The translations under genes and the position numbers were made by a program. This document shows positions 17,120-26,387 of a DNA stretch of 64,000 bases, in pieces. Source of the stretch: Pseudomonas sediminis. Its GTDB lineage: Bacteria; Pseudomonadota; Gammaproteobacteria; Pseudomonadales; Pseudomonadaceae. Under the pieces are notes generated by a model, which saw only the letters and a program-made list of their open reading frames with translations, was not told the origin of the DNA and made no database searches. How positions within the stretch are numbered: the first letter of the stretch is position 1; every line of letters starts with the position of its first letter. The DNA lies in the NCBI RefSeq assembly GCF_039555755.1, contig NZ_CP154631.1, positions 2,170,001 through 2,234,000 of the forward strand. Reading direction: 5' to 3'.

Positions 17120-19459
17120 TCAGCTTGCTGCGCTGCTGCCCAGCAGATTGCCGCCGCTGGCAGCCTGCAGGCGGATGGCGACGAACTTGCTGGTCGGTGT
17201 GCTGCTACCGACGCCGGCGCTTTCCAGCGGCACCAGCGGATTGGCTTCGGGGAAGTAGGCAGCGGCCTGGCCGGCCGGGATATCGAAGGCGAGCAGGGTG
17301 AAACCGCTCACCCGGCGTTCGATGCCATCGTTCCACAACGAGCGGATGTCCACCTTCTGACCTGGCTTGAAGCCCAGACGAAGGATGTCCGCTTCGTTGG
17401 CGAACAGCACATCGCGCTGCCCGCGCACGCCGCGGTAGCGGTCGTCGAGGCCGTACACCGTGGTGTTGTACTGATCGTGCGAGCGCAGGGTCTGCAGGAT
17501 CAGATCCGGCTTCTCACCGCTTTCGCGCACCTGCGGAGGCAGCAGGTCGTCGAGCAGCGCATTGGCCTTGAAGTTGGCCTTGCCGGATGCCGTTTTCCAC
17601 TGGCGCGCGCCGGCCGAGTTGCCGAGGTAGAAACCGCCGGGGTGAGCGACACGCTGGTTGAAATCCTGGAAGCCGGGGATGGTGTCGGCGATCAGCTCGC
17701 GGATGCGGTCGTAGTCGGCGATCAGCGCGTCCCAATCCACCGGGTGGTTGCCCAGGGTGGCCTTGGCGATCCCGGCAACGATGGCAGGCTCCGAGCGCAT
17801 CTCGCTGCCGGAGAGCGGTTCGAGCTGGCCGTAGGAGGCGTGGATCATGCTGAACGAATCTTCCACCGTCACCGCTTGAGGGCCACCGGCCTGATGGTCG
17901 ATGTCGGTACGGCCCAGGCACGGCAGGATCAGCGCGTCGCGGCCGACGGTGAGGTGACTGCGATTGAGCTTGGTGCTGATCTGCACGGTGAGGTCGCAGC
18001 TCTGCAGCGCCTTGTGCGTACGCGGGCTGTCCGGCGTGGCCTGAGCGAAGTTACCGCCGAGGCCGATGAATACCTTGGCCTGGCCGTCGATCATGGCGTT
18101 GATCGCCTCGACGGTGTTGTGGCCATTCTCGCGCGGCACCTTGAACTGAAAGCGCTTTTCCAGGGCGTCGAGCAGCGTGACCGGCGGGCGGTCGTTGATG
18201 CCCATGGTGCGGTCGCCCTGTACGTTGCTGTGGCCACGCACCGGGCACAGACCGGCGCCGGGGCGGCCGAGGTTGCCGCGCAGCAGTTGCAGGTTGACGA
18301 TTTCCTGGATGGTGGCCACCGAGTGGTGGTGCTGGGTGATGCCCATGGCCCAGCAGATGATCACCCGCTCGGCGCGGCGGTACATGCGCGCCGCCTGTTC
18401 GATTTCCAGCAGGCTCAGGCCGGACTGGGCTTCGAGCGCCTCCCAGGTAGTGTCGTCGAGCAGCTGCAGGTAGGCCTCGACACCATCGGTGTGCTCAGCG
18501 ATGAAGGCATGGTCGAACACCGCTGCTTCACCCTTGGACTGCGCCTCGCGCTCCCACAGCAGCAGGAACTTGGCGATGCCGCGCAGGGCGGCCATGTCGC
18601 CGCCCAGGGCCGGACGGAAGAACGCGGTGTTCAGCGGCTCGGAGCCGTTGGTGAGCATCTCCAGCGCGTGTTGCGGATGCTGGAAACGCTCCAGGCCACG
18701 CTCCTTCAGTGGGTTGAAGCAGACCACCTGGGCGCCGCGTTTGACCGCTTCACGCAGCGGTTCGAGCATGCGCGGGTGGTTGGTGCCGGGGTTCTGGCCG
18801 AGGACGAAAATGGCGTCGGCATGCTCGAAATCGTTGAAGGTCACGCTGCCCTTGCCGATGCCCACGCTCTGGCCGAGGGCGACGCCGCTGGCCTCGTGGC
18901 ACATGTTCGAGCAGTCGGGGAAGTTGTTGGTGCCATAGGCGCGCACGAACAACTGGTAGAGGTATGCCGCCTCGTTGCTGGCCCGACCGGAGGTGTAGAA
19001 TTCGGCGTGATCCGGACTCGGCAGCGCCTTCAGATGCCTGGCGATCAGGGCGAAGGCTTCGGCCCAGGTGGTCTTCGTGTAGCGATCGGTGCTGGCGTCA
19101 TAGCGCATCGGGTGGGTCAGGCGGCCCTGGTATTCGAGCCAGTAGTCGCTCTGCTCGCGCAGTTGGCTGACCGTGTAGCGGGCAAAGAAGGCCGGGTCCA
19201 CGCGGCGTTTGGTGGCTTCCCAGTTGACCGCCTTGGCGCCGTTCTCGCAGAACTTGATATGGCCGTCTTCGGGCGAATCGCCCCAGGCGCAGCCGGGGCA
19301 GTCGAAACCGCCGTTCTGGTTGGTCTTGAGCAGCGCGCGCAGGTTCTTGAATGGCTGCTTGCTGTCCAGCCAGAAGCGGGTCACGGCGTTCAGTGCACCC
19401 CAGCCAGCGGCTGGGCCTTTGTAGGGCTTATAGCGAGGATTGACGGGTTGCAGGCTCAT
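17120..19459 (-). CDS. FdhF/YdeP-family molybdopterin oxidoreductase
   Basis: A 779-aa molybdenum (bis-MGD) oxidoreductase alpha subunit, related to formate dehydrogenase H but of the YdeP-type branch. Cysteines C54, C57 and C71 (CPGC...C) mark the N-terminal Fe-S region; a fourth canonical Cys is not evident. The Mo ligand appears to be Cys, about residue 187 in CSNMCHEASG, where E. coli FdhF has selenocysteine. GQNPGTNHPRML and the C-terminal Molydop_binding domain (LRSHDQYNTTVYGL) are intact. There is no Tat signal, so it is probably cytoplasmic. It overlaps fdhD by 4 bases. True formate activity is unproven for this branch. Confidence 0.88.
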   Translation of the reverse strand: MSLQPVNPRYKPYKGPAAGWGALNAVTRFWLDSKQPFKNLRALLKTNQNGGFDCPGCAWGDSPEDGHIKFCENGAKAVNWEATKRRVDPAFFARYTVSQLREQSDYWLEYQGRLTHPMRYDASTDRYTKTTWAEAFALIARHLKALPSPDHAEFYTSGRASNEAAYLYQLFVRAYGTNNFPDCSNMCHEASGVALGQSVGIGKGSVTFNDFEHADAIFVLGQNPGTNHPRMLEPLREAVKRGAQVVCFNPLKERGLERFQHPQHALEMLTNGSEPLNTAFFRPALGGDMAALRGIAKFLLLWEREAQSKGEAAVFDHAFIAEHTDGVEAYLQLLDDTTWEALEAQSGLSLLEIEQAARMYRRAERVIICWAMGITQHHHSVATIQEIVNLQLLRGNLGRPGAGLCPVRGHSNVQGDRTMGINDRPPVTLLDALEKRFQFKVPRENGHNTVEAINAMIDGQAKVFIGLGGNFAQATPDSPRTHKALQSCDLTVQISTKLNRSHLTVGRDALILPCLGRTDIDHQAGGPQAVTVEDSFSMIHASYGQLEPLSGSEMRSEPAIVAGIAKATLGNHPVDWDALIADYDRIRELIADTIPGFQDFNQRVAHPGGFYLGNSAGARQWKTASGKANFKANALLDDLLPPQVRESGEKPDLILQTLRSHDQYNTTVYGLDDRYRGVRGQRDVLFANEADILRLGFKPGQKVDIRSLWNDGIERRVSGFTLLAFDIPAGQAAAYFPEANPLVPLESAGVGSSTPTSKFVAIRLQAASGGNLLGSSAAS

Positions 19460-20271
19460 GGTCGTTCTTCTTCGTCAGGCGCAGGGCTGTAGACCCGCGG
19501 CGTGCTGTGATGGGGCAGGTGGATCAGGTTGAGGCGATGGCGCCGCGCCCAGTCCACGGTCAGTGCGGTGGGCGCGGACAGGCTCACCAGGGTGCCGATG
19601 CCGGCACGTACCGCCTTGTGCAGTAGTTCCAGGCTGCAGCGGCTGGTGACCAGGGCGAAGCCACCGTGAGTGTCGATACGTTCGCGGGCGATGGCGCCGA
19701 TCAGCTTGTCCAGGGCGTTATGGCGACCGATGTCTTCACGGCACAGACGAATCTCACCGCTGGCATCGATGAACAAGGCGGCATGCAGCGCGCCGCTGTG
19801 GCGTGCCAGTTGCTGCTGCTCACCGATGCGCTCGCGCAGGCCGCTCAGGTGTTCCAGCGGTGGCAGGGTGGCGCCTGGCAAAGCCGTCAGGGTTGGCAGG
19901 GCCTGTTCCAGCGCATCCACACCGCACAGGCCGCAACCACTGGTGCCAGCCATTTGTCGGCGTTGCTGCTTGAGCGCCCAGAAGGCGCGGCTGCTGACCT
20001 GCAAGCGGGCTTCGCGGCTGTCACCCAGGCCGCGCAACTGGATGTCATAGATGTCGTCGATTGACTTGATCAAGTCGTTGCCAAGACTGAAGCCGACGGC
20101 AAAATCTTCCAGGTGATGGGGCGAAACCATCATCACCGCCTGGTTCAGGTCGTTGTAGCTGATCGCCAGGGCACATTCTTCGGCCAGTGCAGCGTGCTGC
20201 GCGCGACCGTCACCGAGTTCGGCGTAGGTATAGGCACTGGCAATGTGCGGCTGGGCGGCTGGCTTGGCCAT
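19456..20271 (-). CDS. fdhD: Formate dehydrogenase accessory sulfurtransferase FdhD
   Basis: A 271-aa sulfur carrier that sulfurates the molybdenum cofactor of formate dehydrogenases, moving sulfur from IscS. The catalytic pair is visible as GCGLCG (C113 and C116), and the C-terminal LVTSRCSLELLHKAV and GIGTLVSLSAPTALTVDWA regions match FdhD. Its 4-base overlap with the downstream oxidoreductase gene indicates that this enzyme is its client. ATG at 20271 is the only good start. Confidence 0.94.
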   Translation of the reverse strand: MAKPAAQPHIASAYTYAELGDGRAQHAALAEECALAISYNDLNQAVMMVSPHHLEDFAVGFSLGNDLIKSIDDIYDIQLRGLGDSREARLQVSSRAFWALKQQRRQMAGTSGCGLCGVDALEQALPTLTALPGATLPPLEHLSGLRERIGEQQQLARHSGALHAALFIDASGEIRLCREDIGRHNALDKLIGAIARERIDTHGGFALVTSRCSLELLHKAVRAGIGTLVSLSAPTALTVDWARRHRLNLIHLPHHSTPRVYSPAPDEEERP

Positions 20272-20368
20272 CGAGGCGCGCTCTGTGACAGATTGACACA
20301 GCTAAGCCTAGGCCCATGGGCGGGGAGCGTCTAATCGTTGGCTTTGATGTGTTGATCGAGCAAATCTA

Positions 20369-21256
20369 TCAAGCGTTCGCCAGCCACTCTCGTGCCTCTT
20401 CGAAACAGGCTTGCGCGAGCGGTGAGGCAGGGGCGCTACGGCGCATGATCAGGCCCTGAGGTGCCAGGGTATGAGCGTCCTCGATGGGTAGCAGGCGCAG
20501 ATGACCGTCAGTCGGAGAGCCGTCGGTCGGCAATGGCATGACGCTGCAGCACAGCCCGGCGCTGACCGCTTGAGTCAGGTGGTGTACGGCATCGGCCTCC
20601 AGGCGTACCTGCGGGCTCAGGCCGCGAGCACGGAAGCTGTGATCGATGGACTGGCGAAAGTGCATACCGGTGGAGAGCAGGCCCAGGGGCAGGTTGGCCA
20701 ACTGTTCCCAGCGCAGGCTGCTGCTGACGAAGTGGAAGTGGCGCTGATCGTAGAGCAGGCCCATGCGTGCTTCGGCCAGCTCCAGGCTGGCGAAGTGCTC
20801 GCGGTCAAGGCGATCGAGATAGGACAGGCCCAGGTCGAGCTGATTGCGGACCAGGCCCTCAAGAATCTGATCGCTGCTCAGCGCGTGCAACTGAAAGCGC
20901 AGCCCAGGGTGACGCTCGGCGAACAGACTGATCAGGCGCATCGGGTCGAAACTGGCCAGCGGCACCACGCCCAGGCGCAGCGTACCCACCAGGTGCCCAC
21001 GACAGGCTGCAGCTTCGGCGAGCAGGCCATCCTGTGCGGCCAGCACACTGCGTGCCCAGGCCAGGATACGCTCACCTTCGGCGCTGAAACCTTCGAAGCG
21101 CTGCCCGCGACGTACCAGTTCCAGGCCTAGCTCGTCTTCCAGTTGGCGCAAGCGCATGGACAGTGTCGGCTGGGTCACGTGGCAGCGCGCAGCGGCCTGA
21201 CCGAAGTGGCGGGTCTCGTCGAGGGCGACGAGGAATTTCAGCTGCTTTATGTCCAT
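20369..21256 (-). CDS. LysR-family transcriptional regulator
   Basis: A 295-aa LysR protein with the N-terminal helix-turn-helix (HFGQAAARCHVTQPTLSMRLRQLE) and an OxyR/CynR-like effector domain. It is transcribed in the same direction as fdhD and the oxidoreductase gene with a 97-base gap, so it could be part of, or control, that locus. The effector is unknown. The start ATG 21256 gives the standard MDIKQLKFLVAL N-terminus. Confidence 0.92.
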   Translation of the reverse strand: MDIKQLKFLVALDETRHFGQAAARCHVTQPTLSMRLRQLEDELGLELVRRGQRFEGFSAEGERILAWARSVLAAQDGLLAEAAACRGHLVGTLRLGVVPLASFDPMRLISLFAERHPGLRFQLHALSSDQILEGLVRNQLDLGLSYLDRLDREHFASLELAEARMGLLYDQRHFHFVSSSLRWEQLANLPLGLLSTGMHFRQSIDHSFRARGLSPQVRLEADAVHHLTQAVSAGLCCSVMPLPTDGSPTDGHLRLLPIEDAHTLAPQGLIMRRSAPASPLAQACFEEAREWLANA

Positions 21257-21375
21257 GGGGGCTCCTGGTTTGCCCGGATTCTAATGCGCGAACGCTAATC
21301 AGGGGTGTTTCCTGAACTAGACTTTGGTCTCCGGGCGGTTTGCCCGGTCATTCACAAGGAACGAGAGGAATCGCC

Positions 21376-21813
21376 ATGAGTCTGTTTGCCTTTGTCAAAG
21401 ACGCCGGGGTCAAGCTCTGGGAGTCGCTGGTGGGTCAGGAGGCACAGGCCGCCGAATCGCTCAAGGAGCATGTCGCCAAGGTTGGCCTGGGCAACCCCGA
21501 CATCGAGGTCAGCGTCGAGGGCGACAAGGTCATCGCTCGCGGCGAAGTGGCCAGCCAGGAAGAGAAGGAAAAGATTCTCCTGGCGCTGGGCAACGTGGCC
21601 GGCGTCGGTGAGGTCGATGATCAGATCAGCGTGACCACGCCCGCGCCCGAAGCGCGCTTCGTCACGGTGAAGAAGGGCGACACGCTGAGCGCGATTGCCA
21701 AGGCCGAGTACGGCAACGCCAATGCCTACATGAAGATATTCGAAGCCAACAAGCCGATGCTCAGTCACCCAGACAAAATCTATCCGGGGCAGGTATTGCG
21801 GATTCCCGACTAA
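21376..21813 (+). CDS. LysM/BON-domain potassium- and peptidoglycan-binding protein (Kbp-like)
   Basis: A 145-aa protein with a BON domain (about residues 25-87) and a C-terminal LysM domain (about 95-144, VKKGDTLSAIAKAEYGN...YPGQVLRIPD). This is the architecture and length of E. coli Kbp/YgaU, a cytoplasmic potassium sensor; many Pseudomonas annotations call it LysM peptidoglycan-binding protein. There is no signal peptide. ATG 21376 follows an acgagaggaa ribosome site; an upstream ATG at 21340 lacks one. Confidence 0.88.
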   Translation: MSLFAFVKDAGVKLWESLVGQEAQAAESLKEHVAKVGLGNPDIEVSVEGDKVIARGEVASQEEKEKILLALGNVAGVGEVDDQISVTTPAPEARFVTVKKGDTLSAIAKAEYGNANAYMKIFEANKPMLSHPDKIYPGQVLRIPD

Positions 21814-21835
21814 ACCCGCGCTCAGGTGCGGCGGG

Positions 21836-21886
21836 GGCTTGGCGACGATCGGCATCATTCGCGATCGCCGCCAAGCCGGCTCCTAC
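21836..21886. repeat. REP-type palindrome between convergent genes
   Basis: ggcttggcgacgatcg and cgatcgccgccaagcc pair around about 10 bases, followed by ggctcctacc. Read on the minus strand this gives GTAGGAGCCGGCTTGG, the core of a common Pseudomonas REP. The stop codon of the nucleotidase gene (TAG at 21885-21883) lies inside the GTAGGAGC motif. Confidence 0.75.
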
Positions 21887-22569
21887 CGCGAGGGCGTCGC
21901 AGGCAGTCCGTGCACCAACTCCCGGTAGTCCTCCACTGCGGCGAACTCCTCGGTATCTTTAGGCCCGGCCTGGCTGTCTGGCTGGCGCACGGCGAGCAGA
22001 TGGGCAACACCGAACTGCCCGGCGCTGCGCAGGATCGGCAGGCTGTCATCGATGAACAGGCTGCGGGCCGGGTCGAAGTCGACGTCCTGGCGCAGGGCGA
22101 ACCAAAACTGCTGATCCTCCTTGGGGAAACCGTAGTCGTGGGAGCTGATCAGGCGTTCGAACCAGGGCGCCAGCTCGACGCGTTCCAGTTTCAGCGACAG
22201 CGAATCTCGGTGCGCGTTGGTGATCAGCACCACGCGTTTGCCAGCTTCGCGCAGGGCGCGCAGAAACACTTCGGCATCCGTACGCAGGGCGATCAGGTGC
22301 GCGACCTCGCGCTTGAGGTCGCGGATTGACAGGCGCAGCTCGCGGCTCCAGAAATCGGTGCAGTACCAGTTCAGCGTGCCGGCGTGCTCGCGAAACAGCG
22401 GCAGCAGTTCGGCCTTGGCCAGCGCCAGGCTGACGCCATGGTGCTCGGCGTAGCGCTGCGGCAGGTGGGTGAGCCAGAAGTGGTTGTCGAAGTGCAGGTC
22501 GAGCAACGTGCCGTCCATATCCAGCAGGAGGGTGTCGATCTGCTGCCAGGGTAGTAGGGGCATACTCAT
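21883..22569 (-). CDS. yrfG: GMP/IMP nucleotidase (HAD superfamily, YrfG-like)
   Basis: A 228-aa haloacid dehalogenase-family phosphatase that dephosphorylates purine mononucleotides. Motif I is LLLDMDGTLLDL, motif II LITNAH, motif III the Lys in FPKEDQQFW and motif IV FIDDS. Length and neighbours (nudE and cysQ divergent) match YrfG loci. Two ATGs are close: 22569 and 22563; the second is better spaced from agagag, so the product may be two residues shorter. Confidence 0.88.
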   Translation of the reverse strand: MSMPLLPWQQIDTLLLDMDGTLLDLHFDNHFWLTHLPQRYAEHHGVSLALAKAELLPLFREHAGTLNWYCTDFWSRELRLSIRDLKREVAHLIALRTDAEVFLRALREAGKRVVLITNAHRDSLSLKLERVELAPWFERLISSHDYGFPKEDQQFWFALRQDVDFDPARSLFIDDSLPILRSAGQFGVAHLLAVRQPDSQAGPKDTEEFAAVEDYRELVHGLPATPSR

Positions 22570-22686
22570 CTCTCTGATCGGGAACAATCGATCCGTGGCC
22601 TGTTTCGCCTTGATGCAATCTCGGCCACGGATAATGGCGAAAGCCGCTGTATGATAACCCGCTCGGTCCCGCCAAGGAGTCGCCTC

Positions 22687-23253
22687 ATGCGCCAAAAGCC
22701 CACGGTTCTCGCTCGCGAAATTGTCGCCAGCAGCCGTCTGTTTCGTGTCGAGGAAGTGCAGTTGCGCTTCTCCAACGGCACGGAGCGCACCTATGAGCGA
22801 CTGGTCGGCAAGGGCTCGGGCTACGGCGCGGTGATGGTGGTGGCGATGCTCGACGCCGAACACGCGGTGCTGATCGAGGAGTATTGCGGCGGCACCGATG
22901 ACTACCAGCTGTCGCTGCCCAAAGGCTTGATCGAGCCGGGTGAAGACGTGTTGGTGGCCGCCAACCGCGAGCTCAAGGAGGAGGCTGGTTTCGGCGCGCA
23001 CGAACTGGAGTACATCACCGAGCTGAGCCTGTCGCCCGGTTACATGAGCCAGAAAATTCAGGTGGTACTGGCGCGCAACCTTTATGAAGAGCGCCTGCCG
23101 GGTGACGAGCCCGAGCCGATGCGGGTCGACCGCATCAGCCTGCGCGAGCTGTCCAGCCTGGCTCAGCACGAACAGTTCAGCGAAGGCCGTGCGCTGGCTG
23201 CGTTGTACCTGGTGCGCGATCTGCTGACTCAGCGCGGGGATTACCGTCCGTGA
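22687..23253 (+). CDS. nudE: ADP compounds hydrolase NudE
   Basis: A 188-aa Nudix hydrolase that cleaves ADP-ribose, NADH and diadenosine polyphosphates. The Nudix box is clear: GLIEPGEDVLVAANRELKEE with AGFG after it. Length and context (divergent from the nucleotidase, followed by cysQ) match NudE. ATG 22687 follows aaggag; the upstream ATG at 22651 is rejected for lack of a ribosome site. The stop overlaps the cysQ GTG by 4 bases (GTGA). Confidence 0.93.
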   Translation: MRQKPTVLAREIVASSRLFRVEEVQLRFSNGTERTYERLVGKGSGYGAVMVVAMLDAEHAVLIEEYCGGTDDYQLSLPKGLIEPGEDVLVAANRELKEEAGFGAHELEYITELSLSPGYMSQKIQVVLARNLYEERLPGDEPEPMRVDRISLRELSSLAQHEQFSEGRALAALYLVRDLLTQRGDYRP

Positions 23254-24068
23254 GTCATCCCTTTATTCCCCAGGTGATCGAACTGGTTCGTGCGGCGGGC
23301 GCGGCGGCGCTGCCGTACTGGCGCAGCGGTGTGGCAGTGACGGAGAAGGCCGATGCCTCGCCGGTGACCGCCGCCGACCTGGCCGCGCACCATATCCTGC
23401 TCGATGGCCTGCAGGCGCTGGCGCCGGATGTGCCGGTGCTGTCAGAGGAGGCCGCCGACATTCCGCTGGTCGAGCGCGCCACCTGGACGCGTTGGTGGCT
23501 GGTCGATCCGCTCGATGGCACCAAGGAATTTATCGCCGGCTCCGAAGAGTTCACGGTCAATGTCGCGCTGATCGAACAGGGGCGAGTGGTCTTCGGTGTG
23601 GTCGGCATTCCAGCCAATGGCCGCTGCTATTACGGCGGTGCTGGTTTGGGCGCCTGGTGCAGCGACACGCCGGGCGAGGAGCATTCGATCAGCGTGCGCC
23701 TGGCGCCCGCGCAGGGCTTTACCCTGGTGGCCAGCAAGCGCCATTCGAGCCCGGCGCAGGAAACCCTGCTCGCAGGCCTGTCTGAGCGTTTCGGCGAACC
23801 GGCGCTGGCCAATATCGGCAGCTCGCTTAAGTTCTGTCTGCTGGCTGAAGGCAATGCCGACTGCTATCCGCGCCTGGCGCCCACCTCGCAGTGGGATACC
23901 GCAGCCGCGCAGGGCGTGCTGGAAGGGGCGGGTGGCGAAGTGCTGGATCTGGCTGGCGAAGTGCTGACCTACGAGGCGCGCGAATCCTTCCTCAATCCGT
24001 CTTTCCTGGCGCTGCCGGCTGCCGCTGAGTGGCGTGGCGAGCTGATCGAGCTAGCGCGCGGTCTTTAG
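23250..24068 (+). CDS. cysQ: 3'(2'),5'-bisphosphate nucleotidase CysQ
   Basis: A 272-aa lithium-sensitive phosphatase of the inositol monophosphatase fold. It degrades 3'-phosphoadenosine 5'-phosphate formed during sulfate assimilation. Metal-site motifs are LSEEAAD, VDPLDGTKEFI and WDTAAAQGVLEGAGG. GTG 23250 is the start, translationally coupled to nudE. All conserved residues appear present. Confidence 0.93.
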   Translation: MSHPFIPQVIELVRAAGAAALPYWRSGVAVTEKADASPVTAADLAAHHILLDGLQALAPDVPVLSEEAADIPLVERATWTRWWLVDPLDGTKEFIAGSEEFTVNVALIEQGRVVFGVVGIPANGRCYYGGAGLGAWCSDTPGEEHSISVRLAPAQGFTLVASKRHSSPAQETLLAGLSERFGEPALANIGSSLKFCLLAEGNADCYPRLAPTSQWDTAAAQGVLEGAGGEVLDLAGEVLTYEARESFLNPSFLALPAAAEWRGELIELARGL

Positions 24069-24084
24069 CCTTGACACGTTACCT

Positions 24085-24150
24085 GTAGGAGCGAGCTCTG
24101 CTCGCGAACCCTGGCGATCCAGAAGCTTCGCGAGCAGAGCTCGCTCCTAC
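24085..24150. repeat. REP palindrome after cysQ
   Basis: A perfect 24-base inverted pair, gtaggagcgagctctgctcg (24085 on) and cgagcagagctcgctcctac (ending 24150), with an 18-base loop. It lies between the convergent cysQ and fabY stops and probably ends or stabilises both transcripts. Confidence 0.85.
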
Positions 24151-24175
24151 GGTTTGTGCGTCGTTGCTGCTTCGC

Positions 24176-26083
24176 TCAGTCGAGCATATCGCTGTAACGC
24201 GCATCCTTCCTGAACACCAGCGGCTGGTCGAAGCCAGGCACCTTCACTTCTTCGGTGGTGATGGAGATCGCCTGGTCGTCGATCATGTCGTTACCGAAGT
24301 TGTAGATGATGTCCAGCTTGCCCTGCAGGGCAAGTTGGTCGTACGCGGCAGCGGCGGCGCGTGTGCCTTCACGGCGCGCCAAGTAAGCGTCGAAAGCGGC
24401 CTGGCCGTGGCGTTTGCGCAGCATGCGCTCGGTCACGTGCGGGGCCAGCACCAGGGCGCTGGCGTTGTTACCGCCGAAGCCCTTGGAGTTGATGAAGGCA
24501 ACGTCCAGCGCCTGCTCGCCGACCTTGCGGTCTTCGGTGGACAGGCTCAGGTGATCCTGGTGCACGTCGCCAGCGACTGCGTCGATGGTCTTCAGGCCCG
24601 GCACAATGCCGTACTTGAAGGCGCCGAGTGCGCCGATCACCTGGTCGCCGCTGGCGGTGGCCAGGGAGTGGCCGACGAAGGCCTTCACCGCTGTGACCGG
24701 CCACTGTTCGATGCCGAAGGCCGCCGCGACGCGGTCGAGGATTTCCGACTCGGTGACGCGGTTGGCCGGGGTGCTGGAGCCGTGGGCGTGGACGAAGCTG
24801 CGGCTACGTACGGCATCCAGGCCGAGCAGTTGCACGGCGCTGGCCACGGCCTTGGCCACGGTCAGGTAGTTGCCCGGGCCGGGGGCGGAAATGGATTTCT
24901 TGAAACCATCGGCATTGATGAACACGTCCGGCACCGCGCCGTGGATGTCTGCACCGAGTTCCAGGGCTAGCTCATCATCCATCAGCACCGCGAACTGGCA
25001 GGCCTCGGCCAGGGTGAAGCCGCAGTTGTCGCCGAACGGGCGGCTGGCGCGGCGGAAGTCCACCTCACTCTTGCCTTCGATCTGGCGCAGGCCCTCTTCG
25101 GTGGCCAGTGCGCCCATGGCGCCATAGCCCTCGATGCATTCCTGGTTGATCGGCGCCTCGCTGCTGCCGACGATGACCACGCGCGCCTTGCCGGAGGCGA
25201 TCTGCTCGATGCCTTTCTGCAGGTTGTAGAGGAAGGTGGCGCAGGCGCCGGTGATGCTGCCGGTGGTGCCGACGCTACCGAGCACGTAGGCGTTGATGAA
25301 GTCGGCCGGCATGGTGTTCAGGCCGAGAGCCAGCTGCTTGGCGGTGACGCGGCCGCCCTTGAGGCGCGACTGCATCATGCCGCCGAAACCGTTCTCGTCG
25401 AGCTGGCTCATGATGCAACTGGCGAATACGGCGATCTCGTCCGGGGCGACGTGCTGGACGATGCGCTGCCAGTCGATGCCTACCGAGCGCAGGGCATCGG
25501 TGACTCCGACCACGGTCATGGCCAGGCCTCGCGGGTGAAAACGGGCGTTGTACAGCTCGCTCGGCTCGAAGCCGGTGGGCAACTGGCCGGCGGATTTCAC
25601 TGCCAGCGGGCGATAGCTGTCGACCTTGAATTCGCAGCTGTCGTGCAGGGTGACGCGTACTTCGTTGCCTTCGAGCTCTTCGACCGACCAGTTGGCTGGC
25701 AGCGGCTCGGGCAGTTGCTTGCGCTGGGTGATGAAGCTCAGGTTGGCGCCATTGACGGGGGCGAGGCTGATGCTCTTCTGCCAGTGGGCGGCGTCCGGGT
25801 CCAGGTGCTGCTTCTCGAGACGACGTACCAAGGTGCCGGCGAGAATCTCCTTGGCGTAGCGGCTTTCGATGTCGGCGAGGCTCAGCGCCTGGCCGTCCTG
25901 ATCCTGGTACTGGCCATCGACCACGCGCACCAGTTTCATCATTTGCGCCAATCCGGCCAGGGTTTCCTGGCGCGCCTGGGGTTCCAGCGACTCCTGCACG
26001 GTGCGACGGAAGCCATGGTGGAAGGAGCTGCGCCCGGCTGCGTTGTAACCCCCAAAACCCACGATCACAGGTAAGCGCGACAT
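24176..26083 (-). CDS. fabY: Beta-ketoacyl synthase FabY
   Basis: A 635-aa condensing enzyme. In P. aeruginosa the equivalent protein (FabY, PA5174) makes the first condensation of acetyl-CoA with malonyl-ACP and so replaces FabH in starting fatty acid synthesis. The catalytic set is visible: Cys281 in TGACATF, His434 in HAHGSSTP and His472 in VGHSLATASGD. The length is about 200 residues above FabB/FabF because of an N-terminal extension, as in FabY. It stands alone between cysQ and the pyrimidine genes. Confidence 0.9.
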   Translation of the reverse strand: MSRLPVIVGFGGYNAAGRSSFHHGFRRTVQESLEPQARQETLAGLAQMMKLVRVVDGQYQDQDGQALSLADIESRYAKEILAGTLVRRLEKQHLDPDAAHWQKSISLAPVNGANLSFITQRKQLPEPLPANWSVEELEGNEVRVTLHDSCEFKVDSYRPLAVKSAGQLPTGFEPSELYNARFHPRGLAMTVVGVTDALRSVGIDWQRIVQHVAPDEIAVFASCIMSQLDENGFGGMMQSRLKGGRVTAKQLALGLNTMPADFINAYVLGSVGTTGSITGACATFLYNLQKGIEQIASGKARVVIVGSSEAPINQECIEGYGAMGALATEEGLRQIEGKSEVDFRRASRPFGDNCGFTLAEACQFAVLMDDELALELGADIHGAVPDVFINADGFKKSISAPGPGNYLTVAKAVASAVQLLGLDAVRSRSFVHAHGSSTPANRVTESEILDRVAAAFGIEQWPVTAVKAFVGHSLATASGDQVIGALGAFKYGIVPGLKTIDAVAGDVHQDHLSLSTEDRKVGEQALDVAFINSKGFGGNNASALVLAPHVTERMLRKRHGQAAFDAYLARREGTRAAAAAYDQLALQGKLDIIYNFGNDMIDDQAISITTEEVKVPGFDQPLVFRKDARYSDMLD

Positions 26084-26387
26084 AAATCAAAAGCTCCTGA
26101 ACAAGGCCAGCGCGACGCCAGGCCGGCGCCTTCGGGCGCGAGCGGGGTCATAGGGCGGTGGCATTTGGAAAATTTCGGCTGCCTAACCTGACGTGGATCA
26201 TGACCGTCGAGTCACTACTTCGTCCAATGTCGTGGCAAGAGCGGGGCGTGTCGCGGATGGGAAGGTCGCCTGGACGTAGGGTGCGCCGTGCGCACCGCGG
26301 CCTTCAGCGGTTGGTGCCTGCGGCCTGGGCGACCCCGCGACACCCTACGGAGCTGGCGAGCCCGCCGGGTGGCGGGCTCGTATCGGT
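26084..26387. other. 304-base gene-free stretch with palindromes
   Basis: Upstream of fabY and downstream of pyrX. It holds a REP-like pair (26274-26350, gtagggtgcgccgtgcgcac and ...caccctac) and a perfect 10-bp hairpin, cgagcccgcc (26357-26366) with ggcgggctcg (26371-26380), that may end pyrX transcription although it lacks a T-run. The fabY promoter should lie in 26084-26200; no strong match was seen. Confidence 0.6.

Noticed and set aside
17477..19492. A 671-codon open frame on the plus strand opposite the molybdopterin oxidoreductase gene
   Set aside because: Shadow of the codon bias of the real gene; no motif, and it would run across the fdhD overlap.
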